Source: Janthinobacterium lividum PAMC 25724 (lineage in GTDB: Bacteria; Pseudomonadota; Gammaproteobacteria; Burkholderiales; Burkholderiaceae_D). Taken from it: a stretch of 64,000 nucleotides of DNA. Location of the stretch: assembly GCA_000242815.2 (NCBI GenBank), contig AHHB01000019.1, forward strand, positions 124,001-188,000, written 5' to 3'. The first letter of the stretch is position 1; each line of letters starts with the position of its first letter. This document shows positions 30,623 to 42,543 of this stretch, piece after piece. The position numbers were made by a program, and so were the translations under genes. The notes below the pieces were generated by a model. That model ran no database searches, was not told the origin of the DNA, and saw only the letters and a list, made by a program, of their open reading frames with translations.

Positions 30623-31560
30623 ATGTTCGCTTATATCCTGCGCCGTTTGTGGCAGATGCTGCCGACCATGCTGGGCGTGGTCCTGCTGGTGTTCATGCTG
30701 TTCAACTGGGTGGGTGGCGATCCTGCCTATATTTTGGCCGGCAAGATGTCGAGTGCGGAAAGCATCGCCAACATCCGCCGCCAGCTCGGTGTCGACCAGC
30801 CGTACTACGTACAGCTGTGGATCTTCATCCAGCAGATCGTCACCTTTGACTTCGGCCAGAGCTGGCCACGGGAGAATCCGTGTCGCACATCATCACTTCG
30901 CGTCTGGGGCCGTCGATGATGGTGCTGATCCCGCTGACCGTGCTGGAAACCTTTTTTGGCGTGGCGCTGGCGCTGGCCATCGCCTTTGTCCGCGGTTCGC
31001 TGACGGACCGCGCCGTCATGATCGCCTGCACGGTGGGCATGTCGGTTTCCATCCTCGTCTACATCATCGTCTTCCAGTACGGCTTCGCTTATAAACTGGG
31101 CCTGTTCCCCGTGCAGGGCTGGGGCGACAGCTTCTGGGAAAACCTGCTGCGCTATGCCACCTTGCCGATCCTGATCGGCCTGGCGGTGTCCATCGCACCG
31201 ACGCTGCGCCTGTTCCGCACCTTCGTGCTCGACGAGGTGAACCAGGATTACGTGCGCACGGCGCGTGCCAAGGGCTTGACGGAAGGGCGCATCATGTGGG
31301 TGCACGTGTTGCGCAATGCCGGCATTCCCATCATCACCTATGTGATGTCGAACTTGCCGGCCCTGCTGATCGGTGCCTTCCTGCTGGAGCGCTTTTTCGG
31401 CATCCCCGGCATCGGGCGTGAAGTGATTTTGGCGGTCGAGCGCAGCGACTTTCCGGTGATCAAGGCGATCACCGTGTATGTCGCCGCCGCCACCATGCTC
31501 TTCAACCTGCTCACCGACTTGCTGTACCAAGCGGTCGATCCTCGCGTACAACTGAAGTAG
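30623..31560 (+). pseudogene. Oligopeptide-type ABC transporter permease (DppB-like), frameshifted
   Basis: An inner-membrane permease of the BPD_transp_1 family. The first frame begins MFAYILRRLWQMLPTMLGVVLLVFMLFNWVGGDPA, the DppB-type N-terminus. The second carries the remaining helices, the coupling loop EVNQDYVRTARAKGLTEGRIMWVHVLRNA and ends at 31560. The frame breaks near 30865: AGC TGG CCA CGG becomes AGC TGG GCC ACG GGA when one G is added, restoring FGQSWATGESVSHIITSRLG. The restored length is about 312 residues, normal for the family. The operon is otherwise intact, so an assembly error is likely; if real, the importer would be inactive. Confidence 0.88.
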
Positions 31561-31566
31561 AAAGAG

Positions 31567-32685
31567 ATGATGTCGAAACCCCATACTTCGCCCGGCCTGT
31601 GGGCCCTGGCGTGGCGCCGCTTGCGCGGCGACAAGATTGCAATGGTATCGCTGACCGTGGTCGCGGCGTTTTTCCTGCTGGTGCTGGCGTCCGCCAGTGG
31701 CCTGGTAGGGGCAAACTGGGAAGATGAAGTGGCCCTCAGCTATGCGCCGCCGACCTTCATCGGTGCCGACCAGGATGCGTCCGCAGCCGCTGACGGCGCC
31801 ATCCCCTTGTCCGACGAGCGCAGCGCGCCCACCCCGGTCAATGTGCTCGACCCGCTGGCCGAGGATATCGCGGAACTGCGCGCGCAGATGGGGAGTAACC
31901 CTGCTGCCGGCGTGGACATGTATGGCGTTGCCGACCCGCTGGCCGACGACTTGACGGCCTTGCGCGCCGGCATGGGCAAGACGAAGAAGCTGATCGCACA
32001 CAAGGCGTCCACCTTGCCGTTCGGCGCCGACAAGTGGGGCCACGACATCGTGCAGAAAACCATCAAGGGCGGCGAAACGTCGATCGTCGTGGGCCTGGTG
32101 GCAGCCTTGCTGGCCGTCGTGCTGGGCACATTGTTTGGCGCCGTGTCCGGCTATTTTGGCGGCATGGTCGATGACTTCTTCAACTGGTTTTACAGCATTT
32201 TCACCTCGATTCCATCGATCCTGATGATCTTGACGGTGGCGGCCGTGCTGCAGCAAAAGGGCGTGCTGACCATCGTGCTGATCCTGGGGCTGACTGGCTG
32301 GACCGGGCCGTACCGCTTGATCCGCGCCGAATACATCAAGCACAAAGCGCGCGAATATGTGATGGCGGCCGACGCCATCGGCGCCTCGCACTGGCGCAAG
32401 ATGTTTTCGCATATCTTCCCGAACGTGAGCCATGTGGCTTTGGTGCAAATGTCGATCCTGGTGGTGGGCTTTATCAAGGCCGAAGTGATTTTGAGTTTCC
32501 TCGGCTTTGGCGTGCCGGTGGGTACCGTGTCGTGGGGCAGCATGCTCAACGAGGCACAAAATGAACTGATCCTGGGCAAATGGTGGCAGCTGAGCGCCGC
32601 CGCCACGGCGATGGCCGTGCTGGTGACGGCGTTCTCGCTGTTGACCGATGCCTTGCGCGATGCGCTCGACCCGAAAGTGAAATAG
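31567..32685 (+). CDS. Oligopeptide-type ABC transporter permease (DppC-like) with an enlarged periplasmic loop
   Basis: A 372-residue inner-membrane permease, the partner of the one just upstream. The membrane domain (about residues 170-372) has GGETSIVVGLVAALLAVVLGTLFGAVSGYFGG and the EAA-type coupling loop EYIKHKAREYVMAADAIGASHWRKMFSHIFPN. After the first helix there is a long periplasmic region (about residues 50-150), larger than in typical DppC. It holds two copies of a DPLA[ED]D-x4-LRA-x-MG motif, spaced 33 residues apart. It starts 6 bases after the previous stop and ends 9 bases before the ATPase gene. Confidence 0.92.
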   Translation: MMSKPHTSPGLWALAWRRLRGDKIAMVSLTVVAAFFLLVLASASGLVGANWEDEVALSYAPPTFIGADQDASAAADGAIPLSDERSAPTPVNVLDPLAEDIAELRAQMGSNPAAGVDMYGVADPLADDLTALRAGMGKTKKLIAHKASTLPFGADKWGHDIVQKTIKGGETSIVVGLVAALLAVVLGTLFGAVSGYFGGMVDDFFNWFYSIFTSIPSILMILTVAAVLQQKGVLTIVLILGLTGWTGPYRLIRAEYIKHKAREYVMAADAIGASHWRKMFSHIFPNVSHVALVQMSILVVGFIKAEVILSFLGFGVPVGTVSWGSMLNEAQNELILGKWWQLSAAATAMAVLVTAFSLLTDALRDALDPKVK

Positions 32686-32694
32686 GAGTTGCTC

Positions 32695-34386
32695 ATGGAC
32701 CAGAATAACCTGTTGGAGGTGCGCGACCTGCGCGTCACTTTCCGCCTGGACAAGAAGACCACGTTCGAAGCCGTCAAGGGCATCTCGTTCAACGTGCCGC
32801 GCAACAGCACCGTCGCGCTGGTGGGCGAATCGGGCAGCGGCAAGTCCGTCAGCTCGCTGGCCGTGATGGGCCTGTTGCCGCCCGATAACACCATCATAGC
32901 CCCCGCGTCCAGCATCCACTTCGGTGGGCGCGACCTGCTGCAATTGTCGATCGCCGAGCGGCGCACCATGTGCGGCAAGGATATCTCGATGATCTTCCAG
33001 GAGCCGATGTCGTCGCTGAACCCGGTGTTTACCGTCGGCTTCCAGATCGCCGAAGTGTTGCGCCAGCACATGGGCATGAACCGCAAGCAGGCGCGCGCGC
33101 GTACGCTGGCCTTGCTGGACGAAGTGGGCATCCCCGATGCGGCCAGCAAGATCGACGCCTACCCGAGCCAAATGTCGGGCGGCCAGCAGCAGCGCGTGAT
33201 GATCGCCATGGCGATCGCCTGCGAGCCGAAACTCTTGATTGCCGACGAACCGACGACGGCGCTCGATGTGACGATCCAGAAGCAGATCATGGACTTGATC
33301 GCGGCGCTGCAAAAGAAGCATCAGATGTCCGTGCTGTTCATTACCCATGACCTGGGCCTGGTGGGAGAAATTGCCGACCAGGTCATCGTCATGCGCCACG
33401 GCGAAGTGCGTGAAACGGGGGCAGTGCGGCAAGTGTTTGACACGCCCAAAGACCCGTACACCAAAGCATTGCTGCATTGCCGTCCCTCGCTCGACGAGCG
33501 GCCGTGGCGCTTGCCCGTGATTGCCGATTATATGCAGGGCAAGGCCGGCCCCGGCGTGGCAGTGAAACAGCGCACGCGCGGCTATACGCCGGGTGACGAA
33601 CCCGTGCTGGTGGTGAAGAATCTGAGCAAAAGCTTTTATACGCGTGTAGGCCTGTTCGGCAAGCGCGAATTCCAGGCCGTCAAGGATGTGTCGTTCACTT
33701 TGCCGCGCGGAAAAACGTTAGGCGTGGTGGGCGAGTCCGGTTCCGGCAAGACGACGGTGGGCTTGACCCTGCTGCGCCTGCACCAGGCCACGGGCGGCAC
33801 CGCCATGTTCCATGGCAAGGATTTAATCGCCATGCCGAACAAGGAGTACTTGCCATATAAACGCCGCATCCAGATCATCTTCCAGAACCCGTACGCGTCC
33901 TTGAACCCGCGCTTTACGGTGGGGCAAATTTTGCTCGAGCCGATGCGCATCCACCAGATCGGCGCGAATGACCAGGAACGCATTGCCAAGGCTTACTGGC
34001 TGCTAGAGAAGGTGGGCTTGCCGGAGCAGGCTTTCCACCGCTATCCGCACGAGTTTTCCGGCGGCCAACGCCAGCGCATCGCCATTGCCCGCTGCCTGAC
34101 CATGCAGCCGGAAATTCTGGTCTGCGACGAATCCGTCTCGGCGCTGGACGTATCGGTGCAGGCGCAGGTACTGAACCTGTTGCAGGACTTGCAGGATGAA
34201 TTCGGTTTGTCGTACATTTTTATTTCGCATGATTTGTCGGTCGTCAAATACATTGCCGACCAGGTCATGGTGATGCACAAGGGGCAAGTGGTGGAACTGG
34301 CCGATTCGGACCAGTTGTACCGCAATCCCTTGCATCCGTACACGCGCTCCCTGCTCAGTGCCATACCCAAGGGCTTGCAGTTGTAA
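32695..34386 (+). CDS. Fused dual-ATPase subunit of an oligopeptide-type ABC importer
   Basis: A 563-residue cytoplasmic protein with two complete ABC ATPase domains, as in YejF or GsiA, so one gene supplies both DppD and DppF functions. Domain 1 (about 5-270): Walker A GESGSGKS, signature MSGGQQQR, Walker [13 protein letters not shown]. Domain 2 (about 300-560): Walker A GESGSGKT, signature FSGGQRQR, Walker [13 protein letters not shown]. The second Walker B has DES instead of DEP, seen in oligopeptide family members. Each domain has an OppD-type C-terminal extension ([13 protein letters not shown] and [12 protein letters not shown]). An AGGAG six bases before 32695 picks the ATG over an upstream TTG. 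Confidence 0.95.
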   Translation: MDQNNLLEVRDLRVTFRLDKKTTFEAVKGISFNVPRNSTVALVGESGSGKSVSSLAVMGLLPPDNTIIAPASSIHFGGRDLLQLSIAERRTMCGKDISMIFQEPMSSLNPVFTVGFQIAEVLRQHMGMNRKQARARTLALLDEVGIPDAASKIDAYPSQMSGGQQQRVMIAMAIACEPKLLIADEPTTALDVTIQKQIMDLIAALQKKHQMSVLFITHDLGLVGEIADQVIVMRHGEVRETGAVRQVFDTPKDPYTKALLHCRPSLDERPWRLPVIADYMQGKAGPGVAVKQRTRGYTPGDEPVLVVKNLSKSFYTRVGLFGKREFQAVKDVSFTLPRGKTLGVVGESGSGKTTVGLTLLRLHQATGGTAMFHGKDLIAMPNKEYLPYKRRIQIIFQNPYASLNPRFTVGQILLEPMRIHQIGANDQERIAKAYWLLEKVGLPEQAFHRYPHEFSGGQRQRIAIARCLTMQPEILVCDESVSALDVSVQAQVLNLLQDLQDEFGLSYIFISHDLSVVKYIADQVMVMHKGQVVELADSDQLYRNPLHPYTRSLLSAIPKGLQL

Positions 34387-34413
34387 GGGGCTTTTTACGG
34401 TAAGATAGCGGCC

Positions 34414-35361
34414 ATGCCCAACCTCATTTACCTGCTCGAACATTACGGTGTCCTGATTGTCTTCGGCATCGTGCTCGTTGAGCAGCTTGGGCTGCCGATT
34501 CCTGCCTTCCCCATCCTGGTGGTGGCGGGCGCGCTGGCCGTCGACGGCGACATGCAAGGGGGGCCGGTATTGGCCGCTGCGCTGGGCGCTTGCCTGATCA
34601 GCGACTTCACGTGGTTTCGCGCGGGCCGCCATTTCGGCAAGCGCATCCTGCGGCTGTTGTGCCGCATTTCGCTGTCACCCGATTACTGCGTCAGCCAGAC
34701 GGAAGACAAATTCAAGCGCTGGGGTCCGAAAGCCCTGATCGTTTCCAAGTTCGTGCCGGGCTTCAATACCGTCGCTGCGCCCATGGCGGGCGCGCTAGGC
34801 ACGCCGGCGCGACTGTTCTTCCTGTACGCGGGCCTGGGCGCCTTGCTATGGAGCGGCACGGGCATCCTCGTTGGCGTGATTTTCCATGCCAGCGTGCAAC
34901 AGGTGCTCGACGTGCTGAGCACCATGGGCAGCACGGCCTTGCTGGTGCTGCTTACCTTGCTGGGCCTATTCCTGCTGTATAAATTCCTTGAGCGCCGGCG
35001 TTTCCGCCAGGCCCTGCAGATCGAGCGCATCGGCATCGATGCCTTGCTTGCACTCATAGAACAAGGCGAACAGCCGCTGATGGTCGACGCGCGCAGCGCC
35101 ACGGCGCGCTCTTTGGACCCGGCCGTGCCGGGCGCCTTGTTCTTCAACGGCAAGGAAGCCGTACCCGCCATGATCGCCATGGACAAGGACCGCCATGTCA
35201 TCGTTTACTGCAGCTGTCCCAACGATGTGACGGCCGCGCAAGTGGCCAAGCTGCTGCAGCAGCACGGCTTTCACCGTGCCAAGCCCTTGCATGGCGGCCT
35301 CGATGCATGGAACGTCGCCTACCGCTCGGATCAGCCGGCGTCCGCCAGCGTGCCCGGCTAA
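34414..35361 (+). CDS. DedA family membrane protein fused to a rhodanese domain
   Basis: A 315-residue fusion. The N-terminal part (about 1-200) is a DedA/SNARE-associated membrane domain, with VEQLGLPIPAFPILVVAGAL, FTWFRAGRHFGKRIL and FVPGFNTVAAPMAGALGTP; family members act in lipid flipping and proton-dependent envelope homeostasis. The C-terminal part (about 210-305) is a rhodanese-like domain with LMVDARSATAR and the loop CSCPNDVTAAQVAKLLQQHGF, whose cysteines are near residues 266 and 268, followed by LHGGLDAWN. It follows the ATPase gene by 27 bases but is functionally distinct. The linker has a basic stretch (FLERRRFRQ), placing the rhodanese domain in the cytoplasm. Confidence 0.92.
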   Translation: MPNLIYLLEHYGVLIVFGIVLVEQLGLPIPAFPILVVAGALAVDGDMQGGPVLAAALGACLISDFTWFRAGRHFGKRILRLLCRISLSPDYCVSQTEDKFKRWGPKALIVSKFVPGFNTVAAPMAGALGTPARLFFLYAGLGALLWSGTGILVGVIFHASVQQVLDVLSTMGSTALLVLLTLLGLFLLYKFLERRRFRQALQIERIGIDALLALIEQGEQPLMVDARSATARSLDPAVPGALFFNGKEAVPAMIAMDKDRHVIVYCSCPNDVTAAQVAKLLQQHGFHRAKPLHGGLDAWNVAYRSDQPASASVPG

Positions 35362-35752
35362 AGCTGCTCATCCGGATAGGCGCTGCCTCTGGCACGCCAG
35401 CTTGGCAGTCAACATCAGCAGTAAAAATCAGCAATAGAAATCGGTAGTAATAATACGAAAACATTGTCGCTGAGGCATGGGGATAGCAGTGCTGGCCCTG
35501 CGCCGCCGCGCGCAAGGCGGCTTTGCACAAACGCCTGCATACGCTGCTTTGGCGGCGATTCCTGCTGCTGTGCAGCATGATTTTAATGCGCTCAGCGAGT
35601 GCGAGTACTTACTATAATGCATTGTCCTTGAGCAACTTTTGTCCTGCATGCTACATTTGGAGCGGAACTACCAATCAAGGCTTGTTTTGATGTACTTAAA
35701 CTACAAACTTTGCTTGCCTCCGGGCGCATTCATCCTTTAAGCTGGGCGTCCC
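35362..35752. other. Intergenic region before glk
   Basis: No gene is seen. A TATAAT at 35613-35618 on the plus strand could be the -10 of a glk promoter but has no recognisable -35 at the right distance. The rest shows no repeats or strong hairpins. Confidence 0.45.
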
Positions 35753-35779
35753 ATGCGTCCCACTTCATCATTTAAAATC

Positions 35780-36799
35780 ATGAGCGCTTCGTCTTTCCCC
35801 GTACTGCCGACTTCTGCCTTTGCCGATGGACCGCGCCTGTTGGCTGACGTGGGCGGCACCAATGCCCGCTTCGCCCTGGAAGTGGCCGCCGGCCACATCA
35901 CCCTGGTCGAAGTGCTGCCCTGTGCCGATTACCCGAGCCTGTCGGCCGCCCTGCAAGCCTATCTGGCCCTGCCGCATATCGCTGCCGCCGGCGGGCAAGC
36001 CGTGCGCCATGCCATGATCGCCATCGCTAACCCGGTCGACGGCGATTTCCTCAGCATGACGAACCATCACTGGTCGTTCTCGATCAGTGCCATGCGCGCA
36101 GAGTGCGGTTTCACGACCCTGGACGTGGTCAACGATTTCACGGCCCTGGCGCGCTCCCTGCCGCAGCTGTCGGCTGAGCAAAAGCATCAGATTGGCGCAG
36201 GCACGGCCCGTCCGAACACGGCCATCGGCCTGATCGGCGCCGGCACGGGTCTGGGCGTGTCGGGCCTGATCCCTTCGCACGGCGGCTGGATCGCGCTGCA
36301 AAGCGAAGGCGGCCACGTCAGCTTTGCGCCGTTCAATGAAGTGGAAGTGAGTATTTTGCAATTCGCCTGGCGCGCATACGAGCACGTCTCGGCCGAGCGC
36401 CTGCTTTCCGGCGATGGCTTGGAACTGATCTACCGCGCCCTGGCCGACCGCGCGGGCGTAGTGGCCGAAGACTTGCCGGCGGCCGAAATCACGCGCCGCG
36501 CGCTGGCTGGTGAATCCCAGCTATGCGACGACGTCATCGAAGCGTTTTGTTGCATGCTCGGTACGGTGGCGGGCAATGTTGCCGTCACCCTGGGTGCGCT
36601 CGGCGGTATTTATATAGGCGGCGGCATCGTGCCACGCCTGGGGGCGCGCTTTGAGCGCTCCGGTTTCCGCGCCCGCTTCGAGCGCAAGGGCCGCTTCGCC
36701 AATTATGTGTCGCAAGTGCCGACGTTTGTCATCACGGCGCAATACCCAGCTTTCCTGGGTGCATCGGCCATTCTCTCGGAGAAACTCGCCGCCCTGTAA
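35780..36799 (+). CDS. glk: Glucokinase
   Basis: A 339-residue ATP-dependent glucokinase of the bacterial Glk (ROK-distinct) family that makes glucose 6-phosphate in the cytoplasm. The phosphate-binding motif [15 protein letters not shown] is near the N-terminus. [12 protein letters not shown] contains the catalytic Asp, and [13 protein letters not shown] and [11 protein letters not shown] follow. The C-terminal adenosine site has [14 protein letters not shown]. The frame also has an ATG at 35753, but [26 protein letters not shown] from 35780 looks more like homologues. Neither start has a clear ribosome-binding site. It ends at a strong hairpin terminator. Confidence 0.93.
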   Translation: MSASSFPVLPTSAFADGPRLLADVGGTNARFALEVAAGHITLVEVLPCADYPSLSAALQAYLALPHIAAAGGQAVRHAMIAIANPVDGDFLSMTNHHWSFSISAMRAECGFTTLDVVNDFTALARSLPQLSAEQKHQIGAGTARPNTAIGLIGAGTGLGVSGLIPSHGGWIALQSEGGHVSFAPFNEVEVSILQFAWRAYEHVSAERLLSGDGLELIYRALADRAGVVAEDLPAAEITRRALAGESQLCDDVIEAFCCMLGTVAGNVAVTLGALGGIYIGGGIVPRLGARFERSGFRARFERKGRFANYVSQVPTFVITAQYPAFLGASAILSEKLAAL

Positions 36800-36830
36800 T
36801 ACGGGCAGTGGGCGATGTGTCGCGCCAGGG

Positions 36831-36862
36831 CCGGGTAAAACGCGTGTTTTACCCGGTTTTGC
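36831..36862 (+). terminator. Intrinsic terminator after glk
   Basis: A perfect 10-bp stem CCGGGTAAAA/TTTTACCCGG with loop CGCGTG is followed by TTTTGCGCTTTT, 31 bases after the glk stop. Confidence 0.85.
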
Positions 36863-37197
36863 GCTTTTCCGCTTTTTATCAGGTACAATTGACAGCGTTG
36901 GATGAAACGACGACTGCTTCTCTCGCGTTTGGCTGCATACTCGCTACGGGGAAAGTCGCTACTCAGGAGTGCGTTTCGTTGCTGGTTATTCAAAGTCAGC
37001 ACCATGGATGGCAGGACTTTCACTGCATCCGCTTTAGTCCCGCTTTGCGCGCATCGGCCAAGGCGTCGGAAAAACAGCCTCAACTAGTAACCCAGCATGG
37101 CGTCACCATCGATGTCTGCCATCTGTTACGTTGAAATGAACGTTTTTGATTTCTTTCTCTGCACACGAATTGCAATACACATCCGCACAGAATTGCT
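36863..37197. other. Intergenic region before scpB
   Basis: No gene is supported. A nested hairpin (GTAAC with GTTAC enclosing ATGGC with GCCAT, about 37088-37131) lies in the presumed scpB leader. The short frames crossing the region have no ribosome-binding site or family resemblance. Confidence 0.45.
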
Positions 37198-37986
37198 ATG
37201 AATACAATTGAGGCTAAAAAAGTCCTCGAAACCGCGCTGCTGTGCGCTCGTGAATCGCTGACGATCCACAGCCTGAAAAAGCTGTTCGTCGATGCGGACG
37301 AGAGTGGCCGCGTGCGTGGTGTCGGCGTCGGTGCCGATACGATCAAGCAATTGCTGGAAGAATTGCGGCAAGAGTGGGAAGGGCGCGGTATCGAAATCGT
37401 CAGTCTGGCCTCGGGTTGGCGCTTTCAAAGCCGCCCGGAAATGAAGATGTATCTTGATCGCATGACGCCTGAGCGGCCGCCCAAGTATTCGCGGGCGACG
37501 CTGGAAACTTTGGCCATCATCGCCTATCGCCAGCCGGTGACGCGCGGCGATATCGAGGAAATTCGCGGCGTTGCCGTCAACTCGCAGACGATCAAGATGC
37601 TGGAAGACCGTGGCTGGATCGATGCGATCGGCTACCGCGATGTGGTGGGGCGGCCCGCCTTGCTGGCCACCACCAAGCAGTTTTTGGATGACCTAGGTTT
37701 GCATTCGCTGTCCCAGCTGCCGCCTTTGCAGCAAATCAGTGAAATGCAGGGCAATGGGCTCGAAGCCCTGGAAGCTGCCCTGCAGGAAAATTTTGACAAG
37801 GCAAGCAATGAGCTTGCCCCCCAGCTTGGTGCAGGTAGCAATACGGCTGTGACAGATGTGACAGCAAGCCTTGATGCCGGCCCCGATGCTTCGCCCATGG
37901 ACGAAGCCTACACTCACGACCCTGCGCCAGAACTAACGGTTGACGCTGCGCCAGGTCAGCACAGCCAAGAAACGAAGAATGAATAA
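37198..37986 (+). CDS. scpB: Segregation and condensation protein B
   Basis: A 262-residue winged-helix protein that, with ScpA and SMC, compacts and segregates the chromosome. Family motifs are [17 protein letters not shown] at the start, [10 protein letters not shown], and [43 protein letters not shown] in the second winged helix. The last ~70 residues are a low-complexity acidic tail. No scpA is adjacent. Its last 8 bases overlap the start of rluB, so the two are translationally coupled. Confidence 0.95.
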   Translation: MNTIEAKKVLETALLCARESLTIHSLKKLFVDADESGRVRGVGVGADTIKQLLEELRQEWEGRGIEIVSLASGWRFQSRPEMKMYLDRMTPERPPKYSRATLETLAIIAYRQPVTRGDIEEIRGVAVNSQTIKMLEDRGWIDAIGYRDVVGRPALLATTKQFLDDLGLHSLSQLPPLQQISEMQGNGLEALEAALQENFDKASNELAPQLGAGSNTAVTDVTASLDAGPDASPMDEAYTHDPAPELTVDAAPGQHSQETKNE

Positions 37987-40102
37987 TCCGAATACACCCG
38001 AGACAGTAACCGCCGCCGACGAAGCCATCGTTGCCAAGCCCAAGCGCCGCACCAAGGTGCAGATCGAAGCCGATGCGGCTGCTGCCGCCGTAACTGCCGC
38101 TAGCGGCGACAGCGTCGCTGCCAAGCCGAAGCGCCGCACGAAAGCCGACGTGGCCGCCGATGCGCCAGTCGCCGCCGCCGTTGATGTCGCTGTCGTTGCC
38201 ACTGCCGAAGCGGCACCTGCCGCCAAGAAAAGCCGCGCCAAGCCAGCCTTGAAGGCCGTGGCTGACGCTGCCGAAGCCGCTGCCGATGCGGTGGCTGACG
38301 TTGCCAGCGCCCCGGCGCCGCGTCCGCCGCGTGCCCGCGCCGCCGCCAAAGCTGCTGCTGCCGTCGCTGAAGCGGCGCCGGAAGTGGTCGCTGAGAAGCC
38401 GGCCGAAGCGCGTGCTACGCGCGGTCCGCGCCAGATGCGTGGCGTGCAGGCAGAGCGCGCACTGCGCCAGCCGCCGCGCGCCGAAGCGCCGCAGGCAGTC
38501 GAGGTCGCTGCTGCCGCCGAGCAAGCTGACGCGCCCGTCGCCGATGTGTTCGATGCCGACGGCAATCTCGTTTCCGGCCCACGCCTGCCGCGCGGTCCGC
38601 GCAACGACGTGCCGGGCGCTGGCAAGAATGCCGGCAAGAGCCGTAAAAAAGGCAAGGGCCGCCAGGCTGCGCCCGGCAAGCTCAGCGACGCCGATGCCGT
38701 ATTCTCGTTTGTCACCTCCGATGCATTCGACAGCGAAGAGGGTGGCACGGGCCGCGTGCAAAAAGTGGCTGTGCGCCGCGACCTGACGTCCGACGACGAC
38801 GCGCCGAAGCTGCACAAGGTACTGGCCGAAGCCGGTCTCGGTTCGCGCCGCGACATGGAAGACCTGATCATTTCGGGCCGCGTGTCCGTGAATGGCGAGC
38901 CGGCCCACATCGGCCAGCGCATCTTGCCGACCGACCATGTGCGCATCAATGGCAAGTTGATCCAGCGCCGCGTCAGCAAGAAGCCGCCACGCGTGCTGGT
39001 GTATCACAAGCCGGCCGGCGAAATCGTCAGCCATAACGACCCGGATGGCCGTCCCTCCGTGTTTGACCGCCTGCCGACCATGAAGGCGGGCAAGTGGCTG
39101 GCCGTTGGCCGACTCGACTTCAACACCGAAGGCTTGCTGCTGTTTACTACTTCCGGTGACCTGGCCAACCGCCTGATGCACCCGCGCTACGGCATCGACC
39201 GCGAGTACGCCGTGCGTACCCTGGGCGAGCTGGAAGAGGGCATGCGCCAGAAGTTGCTGGCCGGTGTGGAGCTCGAAGACGGCCTGGCACAATTCTCGAA
39301 GATCGCCGATGGCGGTGGCGAGGGCATCAACAAGTGGTACCGCGTGGTCATCGGCGAAGGCCGTAACCGCGAAGTGCGCCGCATGTTCGAAGCCATCGGC
39401 CTGACCGTCTCGCGCCTGATCCGTACCCGTTACGGCGCCATGACCCTGCCGAGCGGCCTGAAGCGCGGCCGTTGGGAAGAGATGGATGAAAATACCGTGC
39501 GCGACCTGTTGACCGCCTACGGCATCGAAAAGAAAATGCCGGCATCCGGTGATCCGCGTGCCGCAGGCGCCGCCAAGGGCCGCGAAGCGCGCAAGGTTGA
39601 GCGCAAGGACCGCGATGACGAGCCGAATGGCAACCGCATCGATGTGAGCAACCGCAACGCCGATCCTTTCCCGGTCGCGCCGCGCCGTGGCCAGCCTGCC
39701 GGCCAGTTTGCCCGTCCGCAAGGTCAGGGTCGCCCAGGCGGCGCCGGCCGTCCAGGCGAGGCGCGTGGTCCTGGCCGTGGCCAGCCGCAAGGTCCGTTCC
39801 AGGGTGGTCAGCCACGTTCGTCGGCTTCGTTCGAAGGTGCGCCGCAAGGTCAGGGTCGTGCGCCGCGTGCGCCAGGTCAGGGTCGTCCTGCCGGTGCTGA
39901 AGGTCGCGCACCGCAGCGCGCTGCGCGCCAGCCGGATCCGCTGCAAACCACTTTCGGCTTCGCCAACACGGGTCCGCGCCGCAATGCGGGCGGTGCTGGT
40001 GGGCAAGCGCGCTCCGGTGGCCAGCCGCGTGGCGGCATGGATCGTGGCGGTATGGACCGTGGTGGCATGGATGGCATGCCGCGCCGTCGCAGCAAAGGTT
40101 AA
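37979..40102 (+). CDS. rluB: 23S rRNA pseudouridine synthase RluB with long disordered extensions
   Basis: A 707-residue enzyme that makes pseudouridine 2605 in helix 90 of 23S rRNA. Only the middle is catalytic: an S4 RNA-binding domain ([28 protein letters not shown], about 280-325), then the synthase with catalytic Asp in [13 protein letters not shown] (about 378). The first ~270 residues are Ala-, Lys- and Pro-rich, with a repeated AKPKRRTK motif. The last ~180 are Gly, Arg, Gln and Pro-rich, ending in three [10 protein letters not shown] units. Both tails look disordered and basic, suggesting extra RNA contact. E. coli RluB is 291 residues. The start ATG overlaps the scpB stop. Confidence 0.93.
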   Translation: MNNPNTPETVTAADEAIVAKPKRRTKVQIEADAAAAAVTAASGDSVAAKPKRRTKADVAADAPVAAAVDVAVVATAEAAPAAKKSRAKPALKAVADAAEAAADAVADVASAPAPRPPRARAAAKAAAAVAEAAPEVVAEKPAEARATRGPRQMRGVQAERALRQPPRAEAPQAVEVAAAAEQADAPVADVFDADGNLVSGPRLPRGPRNDVPGAGKNAGKSRKKGKGRQAAPGKLSDADAVFSFVTSDAFDSEEGGTGRVQKVAVRRDLTSDDDAPKLHKVLAEAGLGSRRDMEDLIISGRVSVNGEPAHIGQRILPTDHVRINGKLIQRRVSKKPPRVLVYHKPAGEIVSHNDPDGRPSVFDRLPTMKAGKWLAVGRLDFNTEGLLLFTTSGDLANRLMHPRYGIDREYAVRTLGELEEGMRQKLLAGVELEDGLAQFSKIADGGGEGINKWYRVVIGEGRNREVRRMFEAIGLTVSRLIRTRYGAMTLPSGLKRGRWEEMDENTVRDLLTAYGIEKKMPASGDPRAAGAAKGREARKVERKDRDDEPNGNRIDVSNRNADPFPVAPRRGQPAGQFARPQGQGRPGGAGRPGEARGPGRGQPQGPFQGGQPRSSASFEGAPQGQGRAPRAPGQGRPAGAEGRAPQRAARQPDPLQTTFGFANTGPRRNAGGAGGQARSGGQPRGGMDRGGMDRGGMDGMPRRRSKG

Positions 40103-40120
40103 TTCAGAGGATTTCTTCTC

Positions 40121-40149
40121 GCGCGCCCGGTCATTTGCTGCGGGCGCGC
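40121..40149 (+). terminator. Probable terminator after rluB
   Basis: A perfect 9-bp GC stem GCGCGCCCG/CGGGCGCGC with an 11-base loop is followed by GCTCTTGTAACTGTT, only partly T-rich. It lies 18 bases after the rluB stop. Confidence 0.55.
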
Positions 40150-40193
40150 GCTCTTGTAACTGTTGTAAGCTGGGCCTCTCCTTGTGTGCGGCA

Positions 40194-40222
40194 TTGCGGC
40201 GAAGTTAATAAGAGGTTATAAT
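40194..40222 (+). promoter_or_regulatory. Sigma-70 promoter of the rimP-nusA-infB operon
   Basis: TTGCGG (40194-40199), a 17-base spacer and a perfect TATAAT (40217-40222). Transcription would begin near 40229, leaving a leader of about 218 bases before rimP. Confidence 0.75.
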
Positions 40223-40297
40223 CTGCAGCCTAATAAAAGTTCTCCGCAGGGTTGTTTGGTGGGGAGTGCTTGCATCTGGTTGGGGAAATACAAGAAG

Positions 40298-40322
40298 ATG
40301 GGCAGATGCCCATTTTTTTTTT
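40298..40322 (+). terminator. Intrinsic terminator inside the rimP-nusA leader
   Basis: ATGGGC, loop AGAT, GCCCAT and then ten T. It lies between the operon promoter and rimP, with no gene or tRNA between promoter and terminator, so it looks like a leader attenuator and not the end of a transcription unit. Premature termination in rimP leaders is known in enterics; here the controlling signal cannot be read. Confidence 0.8.
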
Positions 40323-40446
40323 GTTGAACCGTTTGTCATGGCTCCGCAAGGGGCCATATATGACTTGAATGCGTGTTTTTTGCATGTTGTTGGCGCTCAA
40401 TGCGGTGCCGCCATGCCGAAAGCGGGCCTTATTTCTGGAGAATTTC

Positions 40447-42497
<2,051 letters not shown>

Positions 42498-42543
42498 TTT
42501 GAGTATCTTTATCATCTCCGCGACACATAGAAAAGAGGACTGA

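Noticed and set aside
30805-33477. 890-codon minus-strand frame over the ABC importer genes
   Set aside because: Antisense to two permeases and the ATPase, which have full diagnostic motifs.
36808-37134. 108-codon plus-strand frame between glk and scpB
   Set aside because: It begins before the glk terminator hairpin and reads through it, with no ribosome-binding site or recognisable sequence.
38300-40095. Repetitive sequence in rluB considered as a tandem DNA repeat or CRISPR-like array
   Set aside because: The repeats are at the protein level (Ala/Lys and Gly/Arg-rich) with varied codons; there are no regular spacers.
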